A stretch of DNA of 64,000 nucleotides from assembly GCA_032622095.1 (NCBI GenBank), contig CP136066.1, positions 171,256,664 through 171,320,663 of the forward strand, read 5' to 3'. The notes beneath the pieces are model-generated. The model made no database searches. It saw nothing but the letters and a program-made list of their open reading frames with translations, and was not told the origin of the DNA. The position numbers were made by a program, and so were the translations under genes. This DNA is from Siphonodentalium dalli. Taxonomy: Eukaryota; Mollusca; Scaphopoda; Gadilida; Siphonodentaliidae. Each line of letters begins with the position of its first letter. Position 1 is the stretch's first letter. This document shows positions 36,461 through 50,140 of the stretch, piece after piece.

Positions 36461-39400
36461 CTATTTTTTTGGCTGATGTAAGTGAAAGAAGGCATCAGCA
36501 GCAAGAATAGCCACATCAAGCATGAGATATTCATTGGACTGAAAGACCAGGCTCTGTAAAATGCATTAAAATGCTTTAAAGTGACTCCCAGGAATCAAAA
36601 ATGATAAAAAGCTATTTTTTGCCTTTAAAGCGATAGCCCGCTTTTTCGCGGAATAATTGTAACTCCCTACATTTCTTCAGAATTGCCCATCAATGGAAAA
36701 AATGTGTTCAAAAACAATATCACTTCTGTGGTTCTTTATTTATCACACACAATTTAACCCCACCCCCTTTAACAAATTATTCATCAAAAAAGCACAATTT
36801 TCCACCACCAGTCATGTTCAGGCCCCATTTTCACTCAGTTTTAGGGGTCTGGTATTGCAAACTTGGATCAGCTATGGAAGACTGTTCAATATTCTTTCCA
36901 TGAGAGAACTTCTGGTGATGTGAGGTCATTGAGTCCAGATCTGATCAGCTGAGCATCAAGGGCATGACTTTATCAGCACATTGAAGAATAAAATATGACA
37001 TTTTCAGGTCTGCAAGGGTGATCCAAGATAACTGGATGTGGGTGTATATTGAATTAGTTCAATAAAGATATGCTCTCTTTGAATTGCTGAAGCATTTTCT
37101 TAAATGTGTCCAAGTTTTAGTGCTATTAACCTTCAAATGACCATACCCACCAGTGGAAATTACACACTTTTATGATATATATCTGTATATCACTGGCTAT
37201 AAAATCCAAAATACTTGTCAAATTAGGTTCTTATAACAATTGATATATGTGTCGTTGACATGCCCATGTTATGGGTCATTTGCATTATCATGTGACTATT
37301 ACCACCTTGAATTTTTTTGAAAATACCTTGAAAAGTTGTCATTTTTTATGAAAAATCTTACTATTTTTTTGGCTGATGTAAGTGAAAGAAGGCATCAGCA
37401 GCAAGAATAGCCACATCAAGCATGAGATATTCATTGGACTGAAAGACCAGGCTCTGTAAAATGCATTAAAATGCTTTAAAGTGACTCCCAGGAATCAAAA
37501 ATGATAAAAAGCTATTTTTTGCCTTTAAAGCGATAGCCCGCTTTTTCGCGGAATAATTGTAACTCCCTACATTTCTTCAGAATTGCCCATCAATGGAAAA
37601 AATGTGTTCAAAAACAATATCACTTCTGTGGTTCTTTATTTATCACACACAATTTAACCCCACCCCCTTTAACAAATTATTCATCAAAAAAGCACAATTT
37701 TCCACCACCAGTCATGTTCAGGCCCCATTTTCACTCAGTTTTAGGGGTCTGGTATTGCAAACTTGGATCAGCTATGGAAGACTGTTCAATATTCTTTCCA
37801 TGAGAGAACTTCTGGTGATGTGAGGTCATTGAGTCCAGATCTGATCAGCTGAGCATCAAGCGCATGACTTTATCAGCACATTGAAGAATAAAATATGACA
37901 TTTTCAGGTCTGCAAGGGTGATCCAAGATAACTGGATGTGGGTGTATATTGAATTAGTTGAATAAAGATATGCTCTCTTTGAATTGCTGAAGCATTTTCT
38001 TAAATGTGTCCAAGTTTTAGTGCTATTAACCTTCAAATGACCATACCCACCAGTGGAAATTACACACTTTTATGATATATATCTGTATATCACTGGCTAT
38101 AAAATCCAAAATACTTGTCAAATTAGGTTCTTATAACAATTGATATATGTGTCGTTGACATGCCCATGTTATGGGTCATTTGCATTATCATGTGACTATT
38201 ACCACCTTGAATTTTTTTGAAAATACCTTGAAAAGTTGTCATTTTTTATGAAAAATCTTACTATTTTTTTGGCTGATGTAAGTGAAAGAAGGCATCAGCA
38301 GCAAGAATAGCCACATCAAGCATGAGATATTCATTGGACTGAAAGACCAGGCTCTGTAAAATGCATTAAAATGCTTTAAAGTAACCCCAGGAATCAAAAA
38401 TGATAAAAAGCTATTTTTTGCCTTTAAAGCGATAGCCCGCTTTTTCGCGGAATAATTGTAACTCCCTACATTTCTTCAGAATTGCCCATCAATGGAAAAA
38501 ATGTGTTCAAAAACAATATCACTTCTGTGGTTCTTTATTTATCACACACAATTTAACCCCACCCCCTTTAACAAATTATTCATCAAAAAAGCACAATTTT
38601 CCACCACCAGTCATGTTCAGGCCCCATTTTCACTCAGTTTTAGGGGTCTGGTATTGCAAACTTGGATCAGCTATGGAAGACTGTTCAATATTCTTTCCAT
38701 GAGAGAACTTCTGGTGATGTGAGGTCATTGAGTCCAGATCTGATCAGCTGAGCATCAAGCGCATGACTTTATCAGCACATTGAAGAATAAAATATGACAT
38801 TTTCAGGTCTGCAAGGGTGATCCAAGATAACTGGATGTGGTTGTATATTGAATTAGTTGAATAAAGATATGCTCTCTTTGAATTGCTGAAGCATTTTCTT
38901 AAATGTGTCCAAGTTTTAGTGCTATTAACCTTCAAATGACCATACCCACCAGTGGAAATTACACACTTTTATGATATATATCTGTATATCACTGGCTATA
39001 AAATCCAAAATACTTGTCAAATTAGGTTCTTATAACAATTGATATATGTGTCGTTGACATGCCCATGTTATGGGTCATTTGCATTATCATGTGACTATTA
39101 CCACCTTGAATTTTTTTGAAAATACCTTGAAAAGTTGTCATTTTTTATGAAAAATCTTACTATTTTTTTGGCTGATGTAAGTGAAAGAAGGCATCAGCAG
39201 CAAGAATAGCCACATCAAGCATGAGATATTCATTGGACTGAAAGACCAGGCTCTGTAAAATGCATTAAAATGCTTTAAAGTGACTCCCAGGAATCAAAAA
39301 TGATAAAAAGCTATTTTTTGCCTTTAAAGCGATAGCCCGCTTTTTCGCGGAATAATTGTAACTCCCTACATTTCTTCAGAATTGCCCATCAATGGAAAAA

Positions 39401-40059
39401 ATGTGTTCAAAAACAATATCACTTCTGTGGTTCTTTATTTATCACACACAATTTAACCCCACCCCCTTTAACAAATTATTCATCAAAAAAGCACAATTTT
39501 CCACCACCAGTCATGTTCAGGCCCCATTTTCACTCAGTTTTAGGGGTCTGGTATTGCAAACTTGGATCAGCTATGGAAGACTGTTCAATATTCTTTCCAT
39601 GAGAGAACTTCTGGTGATGTGAGGTCATTGAGTCCAGATCTGATCAGCTGAGCATCAAGCGCATGACTTTATCAGCACATTGAAGAATAAAATATGACAT
39701 TTTCAGGTCTGCAAGGGTGATCCAAGATAACTGGATGTGGGTGTATATTGAATTAGTTGAATAAAGATATGCTCTCTTTGAATTGCTGAAGCATTTTCTT
39801 AAATGTGTCCAAGTTTTAGTGCTATTAACCTTCAAATGACCATACCCACCAGTGGAAATTACACACTTTTATGATATATATCTGTATATCACTGGCTATA
39901 AAATCCAAAATACTTGTCAAATTAGGTTCTTATAACAATTGATATATGTGTCGTTGACATGCCCATGTTATGGGTCATTTGCATTATCATGTGACTATTA
40001 CCACCTTGAATTTTTTTGAAAATACCTTGAAAAATTGTCATTTTTTATGAAAATTCTTA
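36461..40059 (+). repeat. Units 39-42: four empty satellite units
   Basis: Units start at 36461, 37361, 38261 and 39160. Unit 39 has the TTCAATAAAG variant (37060) and a private AAGGGCATG near 36958-36966. Unit 41 has GTAACCCCAGG near 38382-38392 (one base shorter) and the TGGTTGTAT marker (38841). Unit 42 ends with GAAAATTCTT (40054), a marker placed just before insert-bearing units 43, 47, 61 and 65. Confidence 0.93.
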
Positions 40060-41412
40060 CTATTTTTTTGGCTGATGTAAGTGAAAGAAGGCATCAGCAG
40101 CAAGAATAGCCACATCAAGCATGAGATATTCATTGGACTGAAAGACCAGGATCTGTAAAATGCATTAAAATGCTTTAAAGTGACTCCCAGGAATCAAAAA
40201 TGATAAAAAGCTATTTTTTGCCTTTAGGTTACACTGGTGTAAATGTTTTCCATAGGCCTCAGTGCTAACGTTTTAGCGTTTAGTGTTGGCAATATAAATG
40301 TTGGGTCCAAAATTTTCTTTAAATCTGAAAAATTTACATTTTGGGAAACTTTTTACACAAAAAAATCATGTCTGTCTAGCAGGGAATTCGCCTTTAAATC
40401 TTATGTTTTCGTAACTAGTGTCAGAACCGCATAAAAAAATACAGTCATATTTTAGACCACACCAAAAAATTCAAACTTCACTACAAAGGGTTAATTCCTG
40501 TGCCAATGGTTATTTTACCTATGGGAAATCATAGGGAAGAGGTGTGATGATTTTTTTCTGTGAAAAGCACACAAGGTTGTTGACCAATCAGGGCCCAGTG
40601 TCTATTTTATTCTCTCCTATATATTCCTCCCGCATCCGCTAGATGTCACTCGGAACCTTATTTACACCAGTGTAACCTAAAGCGATAGCCCGCTTTTTCG
40701 CGGAATAATTGTAACTCCCTACATTTCTTCAGAATTGCCCATCAATGGAAAAAATGTGTTCAAAAACAATATCACTTCTGTGGTTCTTTATTTATCACAC
40801 ACAATTTAACCCCACCCCCTTTAACAAATTATTCATCAAAAAAGCACAATTTTCCACCACCAGTCATGTTCAGGCCCCATTTTCACTCAGTTTTAGGGGT
40901 CTGGTATTGCAAACTTGGATCAGCTATGGAAGACTGTTCAATATTCTTTCCATGAGAGAACTTCTGGTGATGTGAGGTCATTGAGTCCAGATCTGATCAG
41001 CTGAGCATCAAGCGCATGACTTTATCAGCACATTGAAGAATAAAATATGACATTTTCAGGTCTGCAAGGGTGATCCAAGATAACTGGATGTGGGTGTATA
41101 TTGAATTAGTTCAATAAAGATATGCTCTCTTTGAATTGCTGAAGCATTTTCTTAAATGTGTCCAAGTTTTAGTGCTATTAACCTTCAAATGACCATACCC
41201 ACCAGTGGAAATTACACACTTTTATGATATATATCTGTATATCACTGGCTATAAAATCCAAAATACTTGTCAAATTAGGTTCTTATAACAATTGATATAT
41301 GTGTCGTTGACATGCCCATGTTATGGGTCATTTGCATTATCATGTGACTATTACCACCTTGAATTTTTTTGAAAATACCTTGAAAAGTTGTCATTTTTTA
41401 TGAAAAATCTTA
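40060..41412 (+). repeat. Unit 43: satellite unit carrying insert copy 6 (1,353 bp)
   Basis: Insert-bearing unit with the CAGGATCTG marker (40151) upstream of the insert and the TTCAATAAAG variant (41112) downstream. Confidence 0.93.
40227..40677 (+). mobile_element. MITE-like insert, copy 6 (451 bp, GCGTTTAG subfamily)
   Basis: Standard ends and TA duplication. It has GCGTTTAGTG (A-to-T at 40280), shared with copies 7, 12, 13 and 14, and keeps the standard unbroken T-run before CTGTGAAAAG. Confidence 0.9.
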
Positions 41413-44113
41413 CTATTTTTTTGGCTGATGTAAGTGAAAGAAGGCATCAGCAGCAAGAATAGCCACATCAAGCATGAGATATTCATTGGACTGAAAGACC
41501 AGGCTCTGTAAAATGCATTAAAATGCTTTAAAGTGACTCCCAGGAATCAAAAATGATAAAAAGCTATTTTTTGCCTTTAAAGCGATAGCCCGCTTTTTCG
41601 CGGAATAATTGTAACTCCCTACATTTCTTCAGAATTGCCCATCAATGGAAAAAATGTGTTCAAAAACAATATCACTTCTGTGGTTCTTTATTTATCACAC
41701 ACAATTTAACCCCACCCCCTTTAACAAATTATTCATCAAAAAAGCACAATTTTCCACCACCAGTCATGTTCAGGCCCCATTTTCACTCAGTTTTAGGGGT
41801 CTGGTATTGCAAACTTGGATCAGCTATGGAAGACTGTTCAATATTCTTTCCATGAGAGAACTTCTGGTGATGTGAGGTCATTGAGTCCAGATCTGATCAG
41901 CTGAGCATCAAGCGCATGACTTTATCAGCACATTGAAGAATAAAATATGACATTTTCAGGTCTGCAAGGGTGATCCAAGATAACTGGATGTGGGTGTATA
42001 TTGAATTAGTTGAATAAAGATATGCTCTCTTTGAATTGCTGAAGCATTTTCTTAAATGTGTCCAAGTTTTAGTGCTATTAACCTTCAAATGACCATACCC
42101 ACCAGTGGAAATTACACACTTTTATGATATATATCTGTATATCACTGGCTATAAAATCCAAAATACTTGTCAAATTAGGTTCTTATAACAATTGATATAT
42201 GTGTCGTTGACATGCCCATGTTATGGGTCATTTGCATTATCATGTGACTATTACCACCTTGAATTTTTTTGAAAATACCTTGAAAAGTTGTCATTTTTTA
42301 TGAAAAATCTTACTATTTTTTTGGCTGATGTAAGTGAAAGAAGGCATCAGCAGCAAGAATAGCCACATCAAGCATGAGATATTCATTGGACTGAAAGACC
42401 AGGCTCTGTAAAATGCATTAAAATGCTTTAAAGTGACTCCCAGGAATCAAAAATGATAAAAAGCTATTTTTTGCCTTTAAAGCGATAGCCCGCTTTTTCG
42501 CGGAATAATTGTAACTCCCTACATTTCTTCAGAATTGCCCATCAATGGAAAAAATGTGTTCAAAAACAATATCACTTCTGTGGTTCTTTATTTATCACAC
42601 ACAATTTAACCCCACCCCCTTTAACAAATTATTCATCAAAAAAGCACAATTTTCCACCACCAGTCATGTTCAGGCCCCATTTTCACTCAGTTTTAGGGGT
42701 CTGGTATTGCAAACTTGGATCAGCTATGGAAGACTGTTCAATATTCTTTCCATGAGAGAACTTCTGGTGATGTGAGGTCATTGAGTCCAGATCTGATCAG
42801 CTGAGCATCAAGCGCATGACTTTATCAGCACATTGAAGAATAAAATATGACATTTTCAGGTCTGCAAGGGTGATCCAAGATAACTGGATGTGGTTGTATA
42901 TTGAATTAGTTGAATAAAGATATGCTCTCTTTGAATTGCTGAAGCATTTTCTTAAATGTGTCCAAGTTTTAGTGCTATTAACCTTCAAATGACCATACCC
43001 ACCAGTGGAAATTACACACTTTTATGATATATATCTGTATATCACTGGCTATAAAATCCAAAATACTTGTCAAATTAGGTTCTTATAACAATTGATATAT
43101 GTGTCGTTGACATGCCCATGTTATGGGTCATTTGCATTATCATGTGACTATTACCACCTTGAATTTTTTTGAAAATACCTTGAAAAGTTGTCATTTTTTA
43201 TGAAAAATCTTACTATTTTTTTGGCTGATGTAAGTGAAAGAAGGCATCAGCAGCAAGAATAGCCACATCAAGCATGAGATATTCATTGGACTGAAAGACC
43301 AGGCTCTGTAAAATGCATTAAAATGCTTTAAAGTGACTCCCAGGAATCAAAAATGATAAAAAAGCTATTTTTTGCCTTTAAAGCGATAGCCCGCTTTTTC
43401 GCGGAATAATTGTAACTCCCTACATTTCTTCAGAATTGCCCATCAATGGAAAAAATGTGTTCAAAAACAATATCACTTCTGTGGTTCTTTATTTATCACA
43501 CACAATTTAACCCCACCCCCTTTAACAAATTATTCATCAAAAAAGCACAATTTTCCACCACCAGTCATGTTCAGGCCCCATTTTCACTCAGTTTTAGGGG
43601 TCTGGTATTGCAAACTTGGATCAGCTATGGAAGACTGTTCAATATTCTTTCCATGAGAGAACTTCTGGTGATGTGAGGTCATTGAGTCCAGATCTGATCA
43701 GCTGAGCATCAAGCGCATGACTTTATCAGCACATTGAAGAATAAAATATGACATTTTCAGGTCTGCAAGGGTGATCCAAGATAACTGGATGTGGGTGTAT
43801 ATTGAATTAGTTGAATAAAGATATGCTCTCTTTGAATTGCTGAAGCATTTTCTTAAATGTGTCCAAGTTTTAGTGCTATTAACCTTCAAATGACCATACC
43901 CACCAGTGGAAATTACACACTTTTATGATATATATCTGTATATCACTGGCTATAAAATCCAAAATACTTGTCAAATTAGGTTCTTATAACAATTGATATA
44001 TGTGTCGTTGACATGCCCATGTTATGGGTCATTTGCATTATCATGTGACTATTACCACCTTGAATTTTTTTGAAAATACCTTGAAAAGTTGTCATTTTTT
44101 ATGAAAATTCTTA
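41413..44113 (+). repeat. Units 44-46: three empty satellite units
   Basis: Units start at 41413, 42313 and 43213. Unit 45 has TGGTTGTAT (42894). Unit 46 has one extra A (GATAAAAAAGC near 43357) and ends with GAAAATTCTT (44108). Confidence 0.93.
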
Positions 44114-45466
44114 CTATTTTTTTGGCTGATGTAAGTGAAAGAAGGCATCAGCAGCAAGAATAGCCACATCAAGCATGAGATATTCATTGGACTGAAAGAC
44201 CAGGATCTGTAAAATGCATTAAAATGCTTTAAAGTGACTCCCAGGAATCAAAAATGATAAAAAGCTATTTTTTGCCTTTAGGTTACACTGGTGTAAATGT
44301 TTTCCATAGGCCTCAGTGCTAACGTTTTAGCGTTTAGTGTTGGCAATATAAATGTTGGGTCCAAAATTTTCTTTAAATCTGAAAAATTTACATTTTGGGA
44401 AACTTTTTACACAAAAAAATCATGTCTGTCTAGCAGGGAATTCGCCTTTAAATCTTATGTTTTCGTAACTAGTGTCAGAACCGCATAAAAAAATACAGTC
44501 ATATTTTAGACCACACCAAAAAATTCAAACTTCACTACAAAGGGTTAATTCCTGTGCCAATGGTTATTTTACCTATGGGAAATCATAGGGAAGAGGTGTG
44601 ATGATTTTTTTCTGTGAAAAGCACACAAGGTTGTTGACCAATCAGGGCCCAGTGTCTATTTTATTCTCTCCTATATATTCCTCCCGCATCCGCTAGATGT
44701 CACTCGGAACCTTATTTACACCAGTGTAACCTAAAGCGATAGCCCGCTTTTTCGCGGAATAATTGTAACTCCCTACATTTCTTCAGAATTGCCCATCAAT
44801 GGAAAAAATGTGTTCAAAAACAATATCACTTCTGTGGTTCTTTATTTATCACACACAATTTAACCCCACCCCCTTTAACAAATTATTCATCAAAAAAGCA
44901 CAATTTTCCACCACCAGTCATGTTCAGGCCCCATTTTCACTCAGTTTTAGGGGTCTGGTATTGCAAACTTGGATCAGCTATGGAAGACTGTTCAATATTC
45001 TTTCCATGAGAGAACTTCTGGTGATGTGAGGTCATTGAGTCCAGATCTGATCAGCTGAGCATCAAGCGCATGACTTTATCAGCACATTGAAGAATAAAAT
45101 ATGACATTTTCAGGTCTGCAAGGGTGATCCAAGATAACTGGATGTGGGTGTATATTGAATTAGTTGAATAAAGATATGCTCTCTTTGAATTGCTGAAGCA
45201 TTTTCTTAAATGTGTCCAAGTTTTAGTGCTATTAACCTTCAAATGACCATACCCACCAGTGGAAATTACACACTTTTATGATATATATCTGTATATCACT
45301 GGCTATAAAATCCAAAATACTTGTCAAATTAGGTTCTTATAACAATTGATATATGTGTCGTTGACATGCCCATGTTATGGGTCATTTGCATTATCATGTG
45401 ACTATTACCACCTTGAATTTTTTTGAAAATACCTTGAAAAGTTGTCATTTTTTATGAAAAATCTTA
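44114..45466 (+). repeat. Unit 47: satellite unit carrying insert copy 7 (1,353 bp)
   Basis: Block partner of unit 43 with the same CAGGATCTG marker. Confidence 0.93.
44281..44731 (+). mobile_element. MITE-like insert, copy 7 (451 bp, GCGTTTAG subfamily)
   Basis: Carries GCGTTTAG (44334) like copy 6, from which it lies 4,054 bp away. Standard ends, TA duplication and standard T-run. Confidence 0.9.
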
Positions 45467-47265
45467 CTATTTTTTTGGCTGATGTAAGTGAAAGAAGGCA
45501 TCAGCAGCAAGAATAGCCACATCAAGCATGAGATATTCATTGGACTGAAAGACCAGGCTCTGTAAAATGCATTAAAATGCTTTAAAGTGACTCCCAGGAA
45601 TCAAAAATGATAAAAAGCTATTTTTTGCCTTTAAAGCGATAGCCCGCTTTTTCGCGGAATAATTGTAACTCCCTACATTTCTTCAGAATTGCCCATCAAT
45701 GGAAAAAATGTGTTCAAAAACAATATCACTTCTGTGGTTCTTTAATTATCACACACAATTTAACCCCACCCCCTTTAACAAATTATTCATCAAAAAAGCA
45801 CAATTTTCCACCACCAGTCATGTTCAGGCCCCATTTTCACTCAGTTTTAGGGGTCTGGTATTGCAAACTTGGATCAGCTATGGAAGACTGTTCAATATTC
45901 TTTCCATGAGAGAACTTCTGGTGATGTGAGGTCATTGAGTCCAGATCTGATCAGCTGAGCATCAAGCGCATGACTTTATCAGCACATTGAAGAATAAAAT
46001 ATGACATTTTCAGGTCTGCAAGGGTGATCCAAGATAACTGGATGTGGGTGTATATTGAATTAGTTGAATAAAGATATGCTCTCTTTGAATTGCTGAAGCA
46101 TTTTCTTAAATGTGTCCAAGTTTTAGTGCTATTAACCTTCAAATGACCATACCCACCAGTGGAAATTACACACTTTTATGATATATATCTGTATATCACT
46201 GGCTATAAAATCCAAAATACTTGTCAAATTAGGTTCTTATAACAATTGATATATGTGTCGTTGACATGCCATGTTATGAGTCATTTGCATTATCATGTGA
46301 CTATTACCACCTTGAATTTTTTTGAAAATACCTTGAAAAGTTGTCATTTTTTATGAAAAATCTTACTATTTTTTTGGCTGATGTAAGTGAAAGAAGGCAT
46401 CAGCAGCAAGAATAGCCACATCAAGCATGAGATATTCATTGGACTGAAAGACCAGGCTCTGTAAAATGCATTAAAATGCTTTAAAGTGACTCCCAGGAAT
46501 CAAAAATGATAAAAAGCTATTTTTTGCCTTTAAAGCGATAGCCCGCTTTTTCGCGGAATAATTGTAACTCCCTACATTTCTTCAGAATTGCCCATCAATG
46601 GAAAAAATGTGTTCAAAAACAATATCACTTCTGTGGTTCTTTATTTATCACACACAATTTAACCCCACCCCCTTTAACAAATTATTCATCAAAAAAGCAC
46701 AATTTTCCACCACCAGTCATGTTCAGGCCCCATTTTCACTCAGTTTTAGGGGTCTGGTATTGCAAACTTGGATCAGCTATGGAAGACTGTTCAATATTCT
46801 TTCCATGAGAGAACTTCTGGTGATGTGAGGTCATTGAGTCCAGATCTGATCAGCTGAGCATCAAGCGCATGACTTTATCAGCACATTGAAGAATAAAATA
46901 TGACATTTTCAGGTCTGCAAGGGTGATCCAAGATAACTGGATGTGGGTGTATATTGAATTAGTTGAATAAAGATATGCTCTCTTTGAATTGCTGAAGCAT
47001 TTTCTTAAATGTGTCCAAGTTTTAGTGCTATTAACCTTCAAATGACCATACCCACCAGTGGAAATTACACACTTTTATGATATATATCTGTATATCACTG
47101 GCTATAAAATCCAAAATACTTGTCAAATTAGGTTCTTATAACAATTGATATATGTGTCGTTGACATGCCCATGTTATGGGTCATTTGCATTATCATGTGA
47201 CTATTACCACCTTGAATTTTTTTGAAAATACCTTGAAAAGTTGTCATTTTTTATGAAAAATCTTA
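45467..47265 (+). repeat. Units 48-49: two empty satellite units
   Basis: Units start at 45467 and 46366. Unit 48 has a private T-to-A (CTTTAATTATC near 45740) and the CATGCCATGTTATGAGTC variant near 46265, which removes one base. The latter is shared with units 54 and 57. Confidence 0.93.
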
Positions 47266-48618
47266 CTATTTTTTTGGCTGATGTAAGTGAAAGAAGGCAT
47301 CAGCAGCAAGAATAGCCACATCAAGCATGAGATATTCATTGGACTGAAAGACCAGGCTCTGTAAAATGCATTAAAATGCTTTAAAGTGACTCCCAGGAAT
47401 CAAAAATGATAAAAAGCTATTTTTTGCCTTTAGGTTACACTGGTGTAAATGTTTTCCATAGGCCTCAGTGCTAACGTTTTAGCGTATAGTGTTGGCAATA
47501 TAAATGTTGGGTCCAAAATTTTCTTTAAATCTGAAAAATTTACATTTTGGGAAACTTTTTACACAAAAAAATCATGTCTGTCTAGCAGGGAATTCGCCTT
47601 TAAATCTTATGTTTTCGTAACTAGTGTCAGAACCGCATAAAAAAATACAGTCATATTTTAGACCACACCAAAAAATTCAAACTTCACTACAAAGGGTTAA
47701 TTCCTGTGCCAATGGTTATTTTACCTATGGGAAATCATAGGGAAGAGGTGTGATGATTTTTTTCTGTGAAAAGCACACAAGGTTGTTGACCAATCAGGGC
47801 CCAGTGTCTATTTTATTCTCTCCTATATATTCCTCCCGCATCCGCTAGATGTCACTCGGAACCTTATTTACACCAGTGTAACCTAAAGCGATAGCCCGCT
47901 TTTTCGCGGAATAATTGTAACTCCCTACATTTCTTCAGAATTGCCCATCAATGGAAAAAATGTGTTCAAAAACAATATCACTTCTGTGGTTCTTTATTTA
48001 TCACACACAATTTAACCCCACCCCCTTTAACAAATTATTCATCAAAAAAGCACAATTTTCCACCACCAGTCATGTTCAGGCCCCATTTTCACTCAGTTTT
48101 AGGGGTCTGGTATTGCAAACTTGGATCAGCTATGGAAGACTGTTCAATATTCTTTCCATGAGAGAACTTCTGGTGATGTGAGGTCATTGAGTCCAGATCT
48201 GATCAGCTGAGCATCAAGCGCATGACTTTATCAGCACATTGAAGAATAAAATATGACATTTTCAGGTCTGCAAGGGTGATCCAAGATAACTGGATGTGGG
48301 TGTATATTGAATTAGTTGAATAAAGATATGCTCTCTTTGAATTGCTGAAGCATTTTCTTAAATGTGTCCAAGTTTTAGTGCTATTAACCTTCAAATGACC
48401 ATACCCACCAGTGGAAATTACACACTTTTATGATATATATCTGTATATCACTGGCTATAAAATCCAAAATACTTGTCAAATTAGGTTCTTATAACAATTG
48501 ATATATGTGTCGTTGACATGCCCATGTTATGGGTCATTTGCATTATCATGTGACTATTACCACCTTGAATTTTTTTGAAAATACCTTGAAAAGTTGTCAT
48601 TTTTTATGAAAAATCTTA
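47266..48618 (+). repeat. Unit 50: satellite unit carrying insert copy 8 (1,353 bp)
   Basis: First of four insert-bearing units in a row. It has a standard insert and lacks the markers of the three that follow. Confidence 0.93.
47433..47883 (+). mobile_element. MITE-like insert, copy 8 (451 bp, standard form)
   Basis: Perfect 18-bp ends, TA duplication, GCGTATAG, TACAGTCAT and an unbroken T-run. No private marker was seen, so it is closest to copy 3. Confidence 0.9.
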
Positions 48619-48785
48619 CTATTTTTTTGGCTGATGTAAGTGAAAGAAGGCATCAGCAGCAAGAATAGCCACATCAAGCATGAGATATTCATTGGACTGA
48701 AAGACCAGGCTCTGTAAAATGCATTAAAATGCTTTAAAGTGACTCCCAGGAATCAAAAATGATAAAAAGCTATTTTTTGCCTTTA

Positions 48786-49238
48786 GGTTACACTGGTGTA
48801 AATGTTTTCCATAGGCCTCAGTGCTAACGTTTTAGCGTATAGTGTTGGCAATATAAATGTTGGGTCCAAAATTTTCTTTAAATCTGAAAAATTTACATTT
48901 TGGGAAACTTTTTACAGAAAAAAAAATCATGTCTGTCTAGCAGGGAATTCGCCTTTAAATCTTATGTTTTCGTAACTAGTGTCAGAACCGCATAAAAAAA
49001 TACAGTCATATTTTAGACCACACCAAAAAATTCAAACTTCACTACAAAGGGTTAATTCCTGTGCCAATGGTTATTTTACCTATGGGAAATCATAGGGAAG
49101 AGGTGTGATGATTTTGTTCTGTGAAAAGCACACAAGGTTGTTGACCAATCAGGGCCCAGTGTCTATTTTATTCTCTCCTATATATTCCTCCCGCATCCGC
49201 TAGATGTCACTCGGAACCTTATTTACACCAGTGTAACC
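48786..49238 (+). mobile_element. MITE-like insert, copy 9 (453 bp, long-A subfamily)
   Basis: Has ACAGAAAAAAAAATC (C-to-G at 48916 and two more A than standard), which shifts the insert's short reading frame, and GATTTTGTTCTG (T-to-G at 49116). Standard ends and TA duplication. Confidence 0.9.
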
Positions 49239-50140
49239 TAAAGCGATAGCCCGCTTTTTCGCGGAATAATTGTAACTCCCTACATTTCTTCAGAATTGCC
49301 CATCAATGGAAAAAATGTGTTCAAAAACAATATCACTTCTGTGGTTCTTTATTTATCACACACAATTTAACCCCACCCCCTTTAACAAATTATTCATCAA
49401 AAAAGCACAATTTTCCACCACCAGTCATGTTCAGGCCCCATTTTCACTCAGTTTTAGGGGTCTGGTATTGCAAACTTGGATCAGCTATGGAAGACTGTTC
49501 AATATTCTTTCCATGAGAGAACTTCTGGTGATGTGAGGTCATTGAGTCCAGATCTGATCAGCTGAGCATCAAGCGCATGACTTTATCAGCACATTGAAGA
49601 ATAAAATATGACATTTTCAGGTCTGCAAGGGTGATCCAAGATAACTGGATGTGGGTGTATATTGAATTAGTTGAATAAAGATATGCTCTCTTTGAATTGC
49701 TGAAGCATTTTCTTAAATGTGTCCAAGTTTTAGTGCTATTAACCTTCAAATGACCATACCCACCAGTGGAAATTACACACTTTTATGATATATATCTGTA
49801 TATCACTGGCTATAAAATCCAAAATACTTGTCAAATTAGGTTCTTATAACAATTGATATATGTGTCGTTGACATGCCCATGTTATGGGTCATTTGCATTA
49901 TCATGTGACTATTACCACCTTGAATTTTTTTGAAAATACCTTGAAAAGTTGTCATTTTTTATGAAAAATCTTACTATTTTTTTGGCTGATGTAAGTGAAA
50001 GAAGGCATCAGCAGCAAGAATAGCCACATCAAGCATGAGATATTCATTGGACTGAAAGACCAGGCTCTGTAAAATGCATTAAAATGCTTTAAAGTGACTC
50101 CCAGGAATCAAAAATGATAAAAAGCTATTTTTTGCCTTTA

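Larger units (their letters stand above)
38261..42312 (+). repeat. ~4,053-bp higher-order repeat, copy A (units 41-44)
   Basis: Four units marked by TGGTTGTAT (38841), AAAATTCTT (40054), CAGGATCTG (40151) and an insert with GCGTTTAG (40280). The same four markers recur in the same order 4,053-4,054 bp later. The copies are not identical: unit 41 has a private one-base loss and unit 43 has TTCAATAAAG (41112) where its partner unit 47 has TTGAATAAAG. Confidence 0.85.
42313..46365 (+). repeat. ~4,053-bp higher-order repeat, copy B (units 45-48)
   Basis: Repeats copy A in order: TGGTTGTAT (42894), AAAATTCTT (44108), CAGGATCTG (44205), GCGTTTAG insert (44334). Its last unit carries CATGCCATGTTATGAGTC near 46265, which its counterpart unit 44 lacks, so copy B changed after duplication or exchanged with another part of the array. 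Confidence 0.85.
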
